DNA of 64,000 nt from Areca catechu (lineage: Eukaryota; Streptophyta; Magnoliopsida; Arecales; Arecaceae). Every line of letters begins with the position of its first letter. The first letter of the stretch is position 1. The stretch spans positions 30,316,727 through 30,380,726 of the forward strand of contig CM038048.1 in NCBI GenBank assembly GCA_021397845.1, in the 5' to 3' direction. The notes beneath the pieces were generated by a model. That model was not told the DNA's origin and ran no database searches. It saw nothing but the letters and a program-made list of their open reading frames with translations. Below, in pieces: positions 46,407 to 57,760 of the stretch. The position numbers were made by a program, and so were the translations under genes.

Positions 46407-48405
46407 CACATCTTAGACTCATCTGTGGATATGAACACTTCAGGTTGCATCATATACACCTCCTCTTCTAGCTCACTATATAGGAAAGCTGTTCAGACAT
46501 CCATTTACCAGATTTTATAATCTAAATGTGCTGCTATAAAAATCATAATCCGAATGAACTTGAACATTGCCATAGAGGAAAATGTCTCGTCATAGTCAAT
46601 ACCATAATACTAACGATACCCCTTAGCAACCAGACAGGCTTTATAGGTCTCCACCTGCCCATCTGCACCTTGCTTCCTCTTAAAGATCTACTTGCACCCA
46701 ATGGATTTTATCCCTTCGATGGATCAACCAATGTCCGTACATTGTTGATTTTCATGGACTCTATTTCAGACTTCATAGCTCCTAGCCATGACTTAGAATC
46801 ATGCCTTGATATTGCATCCATATAGGTGATCAGATCCTTGTTGTTCTCAATAAGCTCAACAGGATCATCGTCCTAGACCAAGAAACCATAGAATCTGTCC
46901 AGTTGACGTAGTACTCTACTAAATCTCCTTAATCATTGCACTATGAGCTCTGGATATGATCTAATCAAATATGGTTCTATAGTGGCCTTAGAGTGAGAAG
47001 GTTTTTCTATCTGTTGAACTTCTCCAAGTTCAACCTCAACAGCTTGAGTGCCTTCACCAAGTAACTCCCTTTCTAAAAAGGCCGCTCTAAGATTGATGAA
47101 CAACTTTTGGTCCTCAGGCATATAGAAATAATACCCTTTGGATTCTTTAGGATACCTAATAAAAAGATATCTATTAGACTTAGGTTCTAGCTTATCCATC
47201 TCCAAATGTCTGACATAAGCCGAACACCTCCAAACTCAAAGGTGAGAGAAATTTGGCTTGCGCCCAGTCCATATCTCATATGGTGTTTTATCAACGAATT
47301 TACTTGGAACCCTATTTAGAAGGTAAGATGCTGACTCAAGAGCATATCCCAAAAAGATTTAGGCAGACTTGCTAAGCCCATAATGGATTGAACCATGTCC
47401 AATAGAGTTCGATTTCTCCTTTTAGACACACCATTTAACTGAGGTATCCCTGAAGGAGTCCATTAAAAGAGAATCCCATTCTCCTCAAGATAAGTCAGAA
47501 ACTCATTGGAAAGATACCACCTCGATCTGATCGAAGGGTTTTAATAAACTTCCCAATTTGAACATTTCAATTGAGTCAGATTTATGTCTCATCAAGTAGA
47601 CTTAACTGTATCTTGAAAGATCATCTGTAAATGTAATGAAATAATTATACCCACCTCTTGCACTGATATTCATAGGTCCATATACATCAGTATGTACTAG
47701 ACTTAGAATATCACTAGCTCTTTCACCTTTCCCAATAAAAGGTGACTTCATCATTTTTTCCAAGAAGACAAGATTCACAAGTTGGTACAGATTCACTCTT
47801 AGTGATATCTAGGAGACCTTCTCCTACCAATTTATTTATCCTGCTCTTGTTTATATGACCTAGCCTACAGTGCCAGAGATAAGTATCCCTGACTTTATCT
47901 AACTTAGGGTGTTTATTAGCAATGTACAATATAGTAACAGGCTGAGACAGTACATATACGCCATTCTTCACTTGTCCAATCATCATATTAGAACCATTCA
48001 ACATGATTTTGTAAATATCATTCTTTATAGATAATTCATAACCATCATTGGCCTTAGGCCTACAAAAATGATATTCACTAAAAAGGAAGGACAAAAATGA
48101 TAATCATTAAGAATGATAGTACAAGACTCAAAATACAAAGAAATAGTTCCTAATGCCAGAACTGGAGCTTGACTTCAATTCCCAACGTTTAGAAACCTTT
48201 CACCGCTTTCGAATCTCCTACTAACTTAAAGTCCTTGCAAATAATTACAAATATGGTAAGGACTTCCGGCATCCAATACCTAGCTAGTAGTATCATAAAT
48301 AGAGAAACTGCAAGTATTTATCATATAAATACCTTGATCAGCAATAGTTTGCTGCTTTTCCTTTCTTTGCCTGTTCGAGTCTAGAGTAGCAAGGTAAGTA
48401 GAACA
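46407..48405 (-). pseudogene. Protease, integrase and RT start of copia element C
   Basis: From the gag end the order is protease-like VLDAGSPYHIC (near 48275; D-A-G for D-T/S-G) and a GAG-pre-integrase block with YLWHCRLGHINKSRINKL (near 47875) and C-E-S-C. The integrase core includes KTLRSDRGG (near 47540), and the far C-terminal part includes RYLFIRYPKESKGYYFY (near 47160). RT begins near 46720, with the MDVxTAF and EEEVYMMQPEVFISTDESKM segments just before the D insertion. Stops and frameshifts are frequent, in keeping with C being the oldest recognisable element. Confidence 0.8.
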
Positions 48406-49183
48406 GTTCCACTTTCAGTGACCCAGCTTCTTGCAGAAGAAGCACTGCCTGACTACCCTCTTAGTCTGACTGTGCCCAGCACTTTGCACCTTTTTATTTT
48501 TCTTATTTTTTCTCTTCTTCCCTTTGCCAAAGGGATGATGCCCAGCTCCAGAACCTCCCACCAGATTCACCAATCTCTTATGGAGGTTGTGGTCTCTCTC
48601 ATAAGTCTACAGTAACCCTAACATCTCATGGTAATTCATTTCAAGCCTATTCATTATGAAATTATCGAGAAAGACCTGGTAGGAAGGGAGAAAAGAATTC
48701 AGTATCGCATCCTTGCCGAGCTGCTCATGCAATGGACATTCGAGTTTGCCTAAATGCTCAAATAACTCGATCATGTACATTACATGATCAGTTACCAGAG
48801 CCCCATCATGCATATGCGTGTTATAGATGGTGGAAGAGATCCGGTAACTCTCCAGATCATCCAGAGTGCCAAAAGATTCTTACAATCTTTGAATGATCTC
48901 TTCTAGCTGGGCCTCCTCAAATTTATGAAAAAACTCATCATTCACCTTAGCCAACATAATGCAATGTACCATGGTGCAGTCAAAGATCCACTTCTAGTAG
49001 GTGTCCCTAATAGTGCCACGAGCATTGGAGGCTGAAATCTCAAGTGCCAGATCCATTATCACATAAAGGATTTGTTCGTGCTCCAGACTATCCTGAGTCT
49101 TCAATACCAGCTATCAAAGTTGGGTTAGGTCTAGAAAGTTTGTCATTATCCAATAATGACTGGAGTGACAAACTGGTCGACAT
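48406..49183 (-). pseudogene. gag: gag of copia element C
   Basis: The start ATG at 49183 encodes MSTSLSLQSLLDNDKLSRPN, a standard opening for this branch. A frame change near 49110 leads to LEHEQILYVIMDLA. Later landmarks are the open segment at 48813-48607 (YMIELFEHLGKLECPLHEQL, ILNSFLPSYQVFLDNF), a Lys-rich stretch and a zinc knuckle C-F-F-C-K-K-L-G-H-x-K-W-N-C (about 48442-48401). A stop replaces one residue in the knuckle. Confidence 0.85.
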
Positions 49184-50976
49184 TATCTGAAAAAGGAGAA
49201 CAAGACCTATCAGTATATAAATCATTTTAAACATCCTAAAGACATGGATTTTAGTCTAAAGGTTTTTTCCACTATTTTATTCAGACCGGTAGTCTCTACA
49301 CTCTAATCCAAAGAATAACATGTATCCTTTAGCGGGTACTAGGATGCAATAGACTACACATGAGCCTGACTTTGGCTGGCCAACCCACATGCATCTAAAG
49401 GTAGGTACAATACCAATTGCTTCTCTAAGCAATTTCTAGTATTTATTTTGCCTCAGGGGTCCTCATAATCGACCTTTGGTCCTCTTATTGAAGGTCTTGG
49501 TTAGGTCCAACCATTAACATGATCAAATGCAATGCTTTTAACTAACCCATGTTTAAGCCAACTTTGCCTGGCCCACCTGACCACGTGTTATGATAGTCGC
49601 ACTGAGCCATCATATATTGAATGGCAATTCCACTAGCCTGATGACCACCCATTCTTTGGAACTGTCGATGATCACCCAACTTATGGACTCATTACCGTTC
49701 TAACTTAATGGAAGGCTAAGACTTAGGCTATCACATAACTTAGTCTTGTTATGGACCTAATAATTTAGAGGATTTAAATTTTATAACATATGAAAGAAGA
49801 CATGGACCTTGATCAAGAAAACTCCCACCAAACTCTTAGAGAGTTTCAAGATTAAATGGGTCCATGGGCACCTTAAACCAATCAGACTGATTAACCTTAG
49901 TTAACATGGGTTAACTCAAATCAATAGATAATCTAATCAAATCTAATTCATCGCATTAGCCAGGTATGTAAGATCAAGGGATGGGTTAAGCCAGGTAAGC
50001 CTCTTGCCTTAGACACCAACCATGAGTTGGCCAGGTAAGAGTTAGCCCAAAAAAACCTTGATCACCAATGTTAAACATACCTTAGACACTAAGTGGTTTA
50101 CCAGATTCAATCAGACTGACCTAAAGACCCTGGCTCACCACGAAGCCATCAATCAAGTCCATTTAGATGTATGGATTGATCTAACTAACTATTAGAGAGA
50201 TCTATAGAGGACAGACCTAATTCAACTTTTGATTAGTCATTTCTCTAATTAATCCATTCATCTAAACCTAAGTCTAACCCATTTAAGGACCCAATTCTAG
50301 CTAACCCAATCAACCCATGGTTTATCAATCATGACTTAATATTAGAATCACATCCTAAATCTTAAAGGTTTCAAAAATATAACTTAATTCTCAATTAAGT
50401 GTAACATGCCAATTGAAACAGTTTCAATTAACTCAAATTTGAAACAATTTCAAAAACAAGTGAAACAATTTCACAAAAATTATGAACTTTAAGTCACTAT
50501 TTCAAGAAACTTTTCCTTTGTTCTCAGATCCGAGTTGACTCGTCAAGGACGAGTCGGCTCGGACATAACACTTTTCCTTGTTCTGTAGAGATGAGTCGAC
50601 TCGAATAGGAGGCGAGTCGACTCGTCTGCCTGGGCCGAAACAGTAACTTTAAAATTCATCCCTTTTTACTTGAACTTTTCAAAGTTTTAGATCATACATC
50701 TTTTAGATCTCATCTAAATGTAGTTATGATCTACAAACATAGATTAAAACTATTTTAACCTATTAAATCCCTCACTTTCTTCTTCATAAGGTCATGATGC
50801 ATTGGCACCCATACATGCCATAGGAGAACCCCACTGAATGGGAAGAGATGGCCTTTAAATCATACTTCTCTCCTATGGCTAGACAGCCATAGCGAATCCA
50901 CCTTAATCCAAGTACTATATGAAGGATATCAAGCCAATTTTATACAAAAGCATCAAACTAAATATGCATCTAACCT
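49184..50976 (-). other. Long non-coding leader of element C
   Basis: About 1.8 kb separate the primer-binding site from gag, much longer than usual for copia. No TSD-flanked insertion was found in it. Features seen are a group of GAAACAATTTCA-type repeats with dyad symmetry (50415-50480) and three GAGTCGACTC/GAGTCGGCTC palindromes (50527-50620). Confidence 0.55.
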
Positions 50977-50992
50977 GGGGCTCTGATACCAT
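50977..50992 (-). other. Primer-binding site of element C
   Basis: Minus strand ATGGTATCAGAGCCCC abuts the LTR end. Confidence 0.85.
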
Positions 50993-52015
50993 TGTTAGCA
51001 TGCCGAACCCGAGTGGCATGGGTCGATGTAGAGCCAATACATGCAATTTAAAACTTTTTTAAATAACATGACATAGTAGAATAAGATAAAACATTTTTAT
51101 CTAAACATGTTAATTTAATTAACATTGGCTCTACACAGATCTTTATGCATATAGAATAATGCATGTATGAAATCTAGCTAGCAAGGTATGTAATTCATAA
51201 AACTATTCTTTGAATCACACAAAAGGATAATGAAGAACATTTCATCGTACCTACAAGAATACAAACTTTATTAGCAAGGCGATGATCACCAGCAAGGTAG
51301 CTACTCCAAGGAAGTAGAGAGGCTCTGCGAATTGCACAAATGTCCTGCCTCTATAGGTGGTTCACACCGAGGTGAGGGGATTCTCCTCCTTCCTTCGAGG
51401 TGCTAGCCTCTCCGAAAATAAAGTGGTAAGGGTGGACTCCTTCTTCAACAACTTTGAAGACAGTTGCTGAAGTGATGATGGGACAAAGGTACCTAAGATC
51501 CCTTCCCAGACCACTTTATCCCAAACCTTCAATAAAAGGTATGAACACAAGAATCCCAAAACCCAAAGCCTCACTCTATCTTCCCAAGAATGACATCTGA
51601 TCTCACAATCTCTCAGACATCAAGGATCAATTCTAACCAACAAAAATGGCAGAATCTCGACCTAGGTAAAAGGTGAACAATTCTACCCCTTCATTTCACC
51701 CAAAATAGCCCCTTTTGTAGAACCATAAAGGGGAGATCAATGAGAGATTAATGGGAGGTTGGGAGTCTCTTGGGATTCAAGGGTGTTACAAACCCTTTGG
51801 ACTTCAGCAACTGCAACCAATTAAAACACCTAGATGCCAAAATCAAGTGCCATAACTTTTATAGCAATTAATAAAGCATCCTCGGATTCGAGTAGAATCC
51901 ATCAGACGAGTCAACTCGCCTCGGGTCAACTTACCTTGGGTCTACTCGGTTGGTAGTTTTGACAACTTCTTGTGAAATGAGTCCAGAATGATTCCTAATC
52001 ATTCCCAGGCCAACA
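50993..52015 (-). repeat. 5' LTR of element C
   Basis: The LTR is 1023 bp. On the minus strand it starts TGTTGGCCTGGG (52015) and ends CATGCTAACA (50993), with matching terminal inverted bases TGTT/AACA. The right edge is inferred from these termini; the expected TSD is AATCA (52016-52020). Confidence 0.7.
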
Positions 52016-52503
52016 AATCAAGAAGAAACCCCACGGTGTGTGACCCCATAGGTTTAAACACTAAACTGGTAGCACAGGAAAATTTCTATTACCAGCCAAA
52101 GTCGCCATCTAGTAATGATACCCATCATCCGGTTAGGTTAAAGGTTGCAGAGCACCAAGAACTTGTCGAACATGGAATACCACTAAACTTATTCCTTTAA
52201 TCTCCTAATGCTCTAGATGGCTTAGGGTTAAACTGCCCAACCGTTCATATACATATACATGAGTCTCACAATAACATATCCTTTAGTCGCGAACCAGTTT
52301 ATGAACTACATGACACATCCTCTCTATATCGTATACAAGGTAGTTCAAAGGATATCATCACACAAGAGTTCAATTAAAAGGATGACATGTGATGAACAAC
52401 CAAAATAAACTTTTTATTCAATTCAACAATTCATATACATATACATAAGTAGCACAATCATCTACAACCTAGACGATTGGTATTGGGATGCACATTTTCC
52501 AAC
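52016..52503 (-). repeat. Probable copia LTR fragment flanking element C
   Basis: On the minus strand this starts TGTTGGAAAATGTGCATCCC (52503), a very common opening for plant copia LTRs. It later contains GGTCACACACCGTGGGG before running into C at 52015. The rest would be left of C, outside the window. The 21 bp motif TTCATATACATATACAT(A/G)AGT-like occurs twice (about 52244 and 52431). Confidence 0.45.
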
Positions 52504-53699
52504 ACCGACACCATCTATCTCCTCCACCCAGCATGCTATCACCAATTCTGTTACCACCCTCCCGTTAACCTCAACTCGCAATCAATCCCTTCTTCCACCC
52601 ATGAAATGACCACCCAACCAAGCACCCACTCCATAAAATCCACTGCTACCAACCACCATCTCATCCTCCTCATCAAAGAATACTAGCCACCATCAAATGA
52701 CCCAATGCTCCAGCCTAGACCTCCCTCCTATCCAAAGAACTAGGATAACCGAGCCAAGCATCGCTGCCTCTTCCCTGATCATGGAAACCACTTGCTTGCA
52801 ACCTCATCACTAGTCCACCATCAGCTGCCTTCTCCTCATCTCAGATCCTCCAAGAACCTAGTATCCAATCGGCTTGATTTCCGCCATAACCATCGTGTCA
52901 CCGATCTCTAGAATAAGGATGACCAAGCTACAGTTTGCCATTGAGCGACCTCCCCATGTCATTGACCATTTGACTGAGCTAACCTTCACTTCAGCACTAT
53001 CCCCTTCATGATCACTGGTGAAAATCCTACTAGACTCCTTCTCCAAAGCCACCTTCCCTATTCAGCATAATCATGAAAGCATCCAAGGGGCCAGCATGAT
53101 TAAAAAAGCAAAATCATTATTTATTGTCGACTTTAAGCCAATTTTAGGAAAAAAAAGAAGAAGACTTAGTTTTTCAATTAATTGGGTTCACCACTGTTTG
53201 GTCTTTAGGCAACTTGATCACACGAATCATAAAATCACGTGCATGATCGAGAAGTTTGCATGCTATCAAGGCAAATCTAGAAACTCGCACTAACTTCTAA
53301 TTTTGGATTTATTGGGCTATTTATTCTCTATCATAACTGATTTCCTCTTGATTTTGGTTGAACCAACTCAGAAGACTTCCTGCTTAATTTGTCCATGAAC
53401 TGATTGCCATCCACCTCGACTACTCCCAAGTTAATCTTCCTTTTCTAAGATTTCATAACATCTCATGCTTGGTAAAAAATTTTTCATGATTTAGAATAGA
53501 ATTTAAAAATTCATTGTTAGAAATTATTTTATTAGTTGTCCTATTTTAAATTCAATCAAATCTAATTTAAATGAATTGAACTAACCTAGCATAGTGGTCA
53601 TTTCTTAATGACCAACAATCCAACTTTTGAACGAAATCTAGACTGTGCATGCCAATCAGGTCACTTCCTAGATCAGACCTTAATTTTGACTGGATCTAA
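52504..53699. other. Unassigned stretch
   Basis: I could not assign these 1.2 kb to any element. The first half is C-rich and the plus strand is fairly open (frame through 53018-53293 with few stops), but no domain was recognised. The second half is A/T-rich. It may be an old transposon remnant, a LINE piece or low-copy host DNA. Confidence 0.4.
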
Positions 53700-56600
53700 T
53701 GATGCGGGACACAGATGATACAGAACGGAAGCTCTGATACCAAAAATGATGTAGAACAAAAGAGGAGATGATGCGATGCGGAAGCAAATTAAAATTAATG
53801 TATTTTTTGTATTTATTTATTTTTAGAAGTCGGCTTTGACTCAAAGGAAAGATAAACTAATGTTGAAAGAAACTAAGAAATGACAGAAAGCACAATTAAA
53901 AGGAGTGGATTATCATAGTAACTCAGAAGTAGGATCGCTGGGGATTGAGAAACCCCCAGACCTAGGGTTTACTCCTCTTTTAAGAAACAGATGAAGAGAG
54001 AAGACAAGGTTTTATACCTGACTGTGATATCTCTCATTGCTTCAATTGAAGGACACTCTCGAGCAGATTGTAGGATCCTTGGAGATGGGGTATCTTCGCA
54101 ATGGATCCTCGGATTGTAGTCCTATGGCAAGGTTGGCCTTCTTCTCGAACTCAGGATCTGGAAGAAGAAGAACAAAAAAAAGAACCAGAAACTCAAAGAA
54201 AGACACTGACCTAAGTACTTGATGAAGATTATTGGATGTAGAAGTTCTGGAGATCTTGATACTGATCTGACTCTCCTTTGAACTGGCTCTGTAGTTGAAA
54301 CAGTTGATATGAACCTGGATGCTGGTGACCGGCTTCGATGTGGAAGAGAGGGGTCGTGGGATGAAGATGGAAAATTAGGGTTTGGTGGTGGTGGAGTAGA
54401 GATGGGTGGACTAAGCTATGGTTTTGGGGTTGGAGATCTCACACCTCCTCAAGGTTCCTAGGAAACCCGGATTTACTCCCTCACGGAGCTCAACACCTGA
54501 ATACAAGTGCGGAAGAGAGAAACACAAAGTTGCTCACACAGAAATTGATTTCATTCATCATTTTTTTTTCAAACTTACATGGGGGTTTAATTTATAGGCC
54601 ATTACAAGAGAGTAGGGTTTTACATCTTCCCATGTGGGACTAAAAGGAGGGGATCTACAAATTATGATATCAATCCCTACTCATATGGCCGGCCAATTAA
54701 TTCCAAAGTTGATTGAAGCTTCAAAAAGGAAAGTGGGTGGCGCCTCCTTGTCTTGACCTCCAAGAAAATATTTTTTTCCTTCTATGCTTGGCCTTATCTG
54801 GAAGTGTTTGGGCGCCTCTTAACCTTGCCCTCCAAGAGAAAATTTGTTGCCTTTTATATCTGGCTTTAGTTGGAATGATTAGGGCGCCTCCTAACCTTGC
54901 TTTTCAAGAGAAATCTCCTTCCTTCCATGGCTCAACCCTTTTTGGATCCTCCTTTTCTTTCTCCCCAAGTTATGGCTCCTTCTAACTTTGTTTTGAGTAT
55001 TTCTAGCAGGTAATGGGCGCCTCCTTGAATTTCTCTCCAAGAGAATTTCTTCCCTTTCATAGTCTGGTTCTTTTGGGAAGTCTTGGGCCGCCCCCTTGAT
55101 TTGTGGACCCCTGGTGGATTTCTCCTCAATTGGCGCATGAAAGAGGGGAGCTGCTATCTGTGGTGTGGGGACCAAAGCCTGCTGGATGGAGATGTGGCGC
55201 CCCCTGGACTCAGGCGTATGGCTGGGAGTGTGGCACCCACTTGCTTGGCCTTGGGAGAAAATGTAACACCCCAGGTTGAAGCCCTAGTCCACTACTGAGT
55301 CAACATGACTCACAAAATAAAAATGCAGGTAATACAGACATAAACTAAAATTGAGTTGATCAAGTCAACCCTTATTACAAGCCAAAAACCCTAATTCTTC
55401 GGGCAAGGTTAATCAGAGATCCAGATGGAGCTCTGAAGTCTTCTTCTGAGTTTGGTGCCCGCACCAACAGACTTGATATAATCCTGGATTATTTGAAAAA
55501 GGGAAACAACTAAACAAACTAGGACCGTGGGAGGGCTAAGAAGCCTCCCGGGACTAGGGTGACACTGAAAACTAAACTCCTAAAATAACTGATCTCTTTT
55601 GTTTTCAATTTTCTTGGTGGAGTCGGCGAAGGAAGGATGGAGATGGCGGACTAGGAACTAGAACTCGTGGCCCTGGGACTCACTCTAATGGGGAGACGCA
55701 CATAGAAAGTCAGGGATCAAAGCACATAGCTACCCTGAGCTCTCATCGAACCCTTCATCCACATAGTAAGGCTCTCATAGAGGCCGCTAGGGTGACTCTC
55801 AAAGGACATGAGGGGATAAGAAGATGGGATAAGGGATAACTAGGGTGCTCGAACCCATCATCCACATAGTAGGGCTCTCACACCCCACAACGAACCCATT
55901 ATCCACATAGTAGGGAATGAAGGCAAACGGGCCTCAGCCCAGAACCAGAACCAACGGAGAATCCAAAAATTTATATCAAAGTCTCTCTGATTATTACAAG
56001 AGGGGGAGGGGCCCTTTATATAGAAAAAACAAACCCCTTAATTACTTAGCCTCCAAGAAAACTAAAAAAGGAAAATAAATTATATCAAAATTCATGCTAC
56101 ATCAAAAGTGGTGCTGATCTGCTCTAAGAAGCATGTCGACTTGATGATCTATGCTAAAAAGCATGCTGCTCTGAAAATTGGACTGCTTTGAAATTCATGC
56201 AAACTCAAACTCACGGACATGCACAGGAAGGGAACCAAGTCCGGCGAGGCACCAACGGATAGCCGGGAAGCGGACGGCCAGACGATGGGATGATGGCAAG
56301 TGACTGGGTGGCGGAACAAGGGGTGGCACGGCATGCTGTGTGTGCCGTTTGGGCTTCCATGGGCATGGGGCCCCGGGCGTTAGCCAGGACCTTCGACGGT
56401 CGGGCCTTGACTGGCGAATGGTGGGGCAATGGGACGGCGACAGGCGGGCGGTGGCAGCGGCGACGTCACACGAATGGATAAGTCCATTGATCTTCCCCAC
56501 GGCAATGGGGTCCTGGGCACCGGCGAGGGCCCCATCGATGGTCAGGCGAGAGCCGGCGGGCGACGGGTAGCAGGCCAGCGGCGGCGGTGGCAGCAGCGTA

Positions 56601-56958
56601 GGGCAGCATGGCCGCATGTGGGTGGACGAATGCCTCCAATGTTCGTTCATCTTCCCACGGGTGTGGGTGGTGGCGGGCGACTTTTCCAATGAGGGCGTGG
56701 TCGGCGGGTGGGCCGGCGGGGCAGCCAGGGGTCGGGCAACCCGGATTTGGGGCCGGCGGGGCGGAGGCTAGGGTTTTGGTGATTTTTTTAAAACTCACGG
56801 GAGAAGATGGAATAACATAAGAATAAAGTGGAAATAAGATCGGAATAAAGATGGAATAGTGGGAATAGGTGGAATAGCGAGAATAAGAAAAATAAAAAAA
56901 TCTGAGAAAAATAAGAAAAATAGAAAAAAGAACCTGGACCTGCCCTGGATCCCTATCA
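53700..56958 (-). repeat. LTR of element E, split by a solo LTR
   Basis: It starts TGATGCGGGACACAGA and ends TCCCTATCA. Removing the solo LTR and one TSD leaves about 1.5 kb, matching the 1470 bp solo LTR at 18237-19706. On the minus strand TATATAAAGG near 56014-56023 is a possible TATA box. The GC-rich part (56210-56760) creates overlapping open frames on both strands that I do not accept as genes. Confidence 0.8.
53716..55466 (-). repeat. Solo LTR of the N2 family, TSD ACAGA
   Basis: This 1751 bp unit starts TGATACAGAACGG and ends TGGTGCCCGCACCA, with ACAGA at 53711-53715 and 55467-55471. It aligns with the N2 LTRs along its length, more diverged than they are from each other. Confidence 0.92.
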
Positions 56959-57044
56959 TTCTCCTCGATCATGAGGAACTCGACTCCGTCAATTTCAAAA
57001 AAATGAAGCACACCCTAATCCACAACTCGCTTTGATACCAAAAT
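56959..57044 (-). other. 86 bp interior of element E
   Basis: On the minus strand it begins ATTTTGGTATCAAAGCG (primer-binding site) and ends GATCGAGGAGAA (possible polypurine tract) just before TGATAGGG. About 55 bases lie between. Confidence 0.7.
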
Positions 57045-57131
57045 TGATGTGGGACGGTCTCGATGTAACCCTAGGTTATTTGGGAAAGGGAAACAACTAA
57101 GCAAACTAGGACCGTGAGAGGGCTAAGAAGA

Positions 57132-57760
57132 TCTCCATCATCTAAATTAGCTTAATTCCTACTTATCTTTGACATATGCTATTATTTATTTTAATTACCT
57201 ATTTAATTTGGTCTACTAATCTCAATAGATGGTCATTAGGTCTAGGATAGCTAACCCATCCCGCATTACTTGGGGACTGCTGTAGTATATGGACTGCCTA
57301 TTCAACGAGTTAGTGTAATCATAGAAGCTTGCTAGATGATGGAGGAAGAGTGAGAAAAAGTGGTCTAGGAGCTCTATCTAGCTAGTGAATAGCTATCAAC
57401 TAAGCAGGAGACAGCATAGTGGTGGAAGCCTCCATGGTCACTGAGTTTGCCCATTTTTGTGAAATCATGGAAGAATGCATGGACTTCCATTGCCTATTGG
57501 TAGAGGCAGAGAGATAGAGGGAGAAGGATCTTGTCAATGTCCAAGTAATCCTCACCAAGATAGAAGTGAGGGCTGCCTAAGTAGAGAAGTCTCTAAGAGA
57601 AGCAGAGGCAAAGATCTATAAGGCCAAGGAAAAGGCTATTGTTACTGAGGTAAGGGCCTTGGTGGTGGAAGAAGCACTCAACGAGGCCAAGAACTAGGTC
57701 TTGATTATAAAGGAGGAGGCACAAGTGGAAGAAACATGGCCCCCGATGGTGTGGACACCA
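57132..57760 (+). other. Unassigned fragment with coiled-coil-like coding remnant
   Basis: From about 57400 the plus strand encodes, with stops, an Ala/Glu/Lys-rich heptad-like segment (VEKSLREAEAKIYKAKEKAI, VVEEALNEAK). Its composition resembles the coiled coil in G1's antisense ORF, so it may be a piece of another Tat-like element. The first 270 bp are A/T-rich and unassigned. Confidence 0.35.

Larger units (their letters stand above)
20575..52015 (-). mobile_element. Element C: Tork-like Ty1/copia retrotransposon, host of the nest
   Basis: This minus-strand copia element is present in pieces: LTR, primer-binding site, leader, gag, protease and integrase (52015-46407), RT and RNase H (34376-33708), then RNase H (20754-20575). 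Insertions D, N1 and N3 separate the pieces. The N1 junction is exact: removing N1 and one ACAAG restores an uninterrupted LKLVGYTDS frame. The remainder and the 3' LTR lie left of N3, outside the window. C is older than everything inserted in it. Confidence 0.85.
53700..57131 (-). mobile_element. LTR pair with an 86 bp interior (element E)
   Basis: The layout is 3' LTR (53700-56958, containing a nested solo LTR), an 86 bp interior (56959-57044) and the first 87 bp of the second LTR (57045-57131), after which homology stops. The interior holds little beyond a primer-binding site and a possible polypurine tract, so it cannot code for anything. It is TRIM-like in its minimal interior but has LTRs of about 1.5 kb. 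Confidence 0.7.

Noticed and set aside
52477..53293. Possible host gene exons on the plus strand.
   Set aside because: No domain, start context or splice pattern could be supported, and several stops are present.
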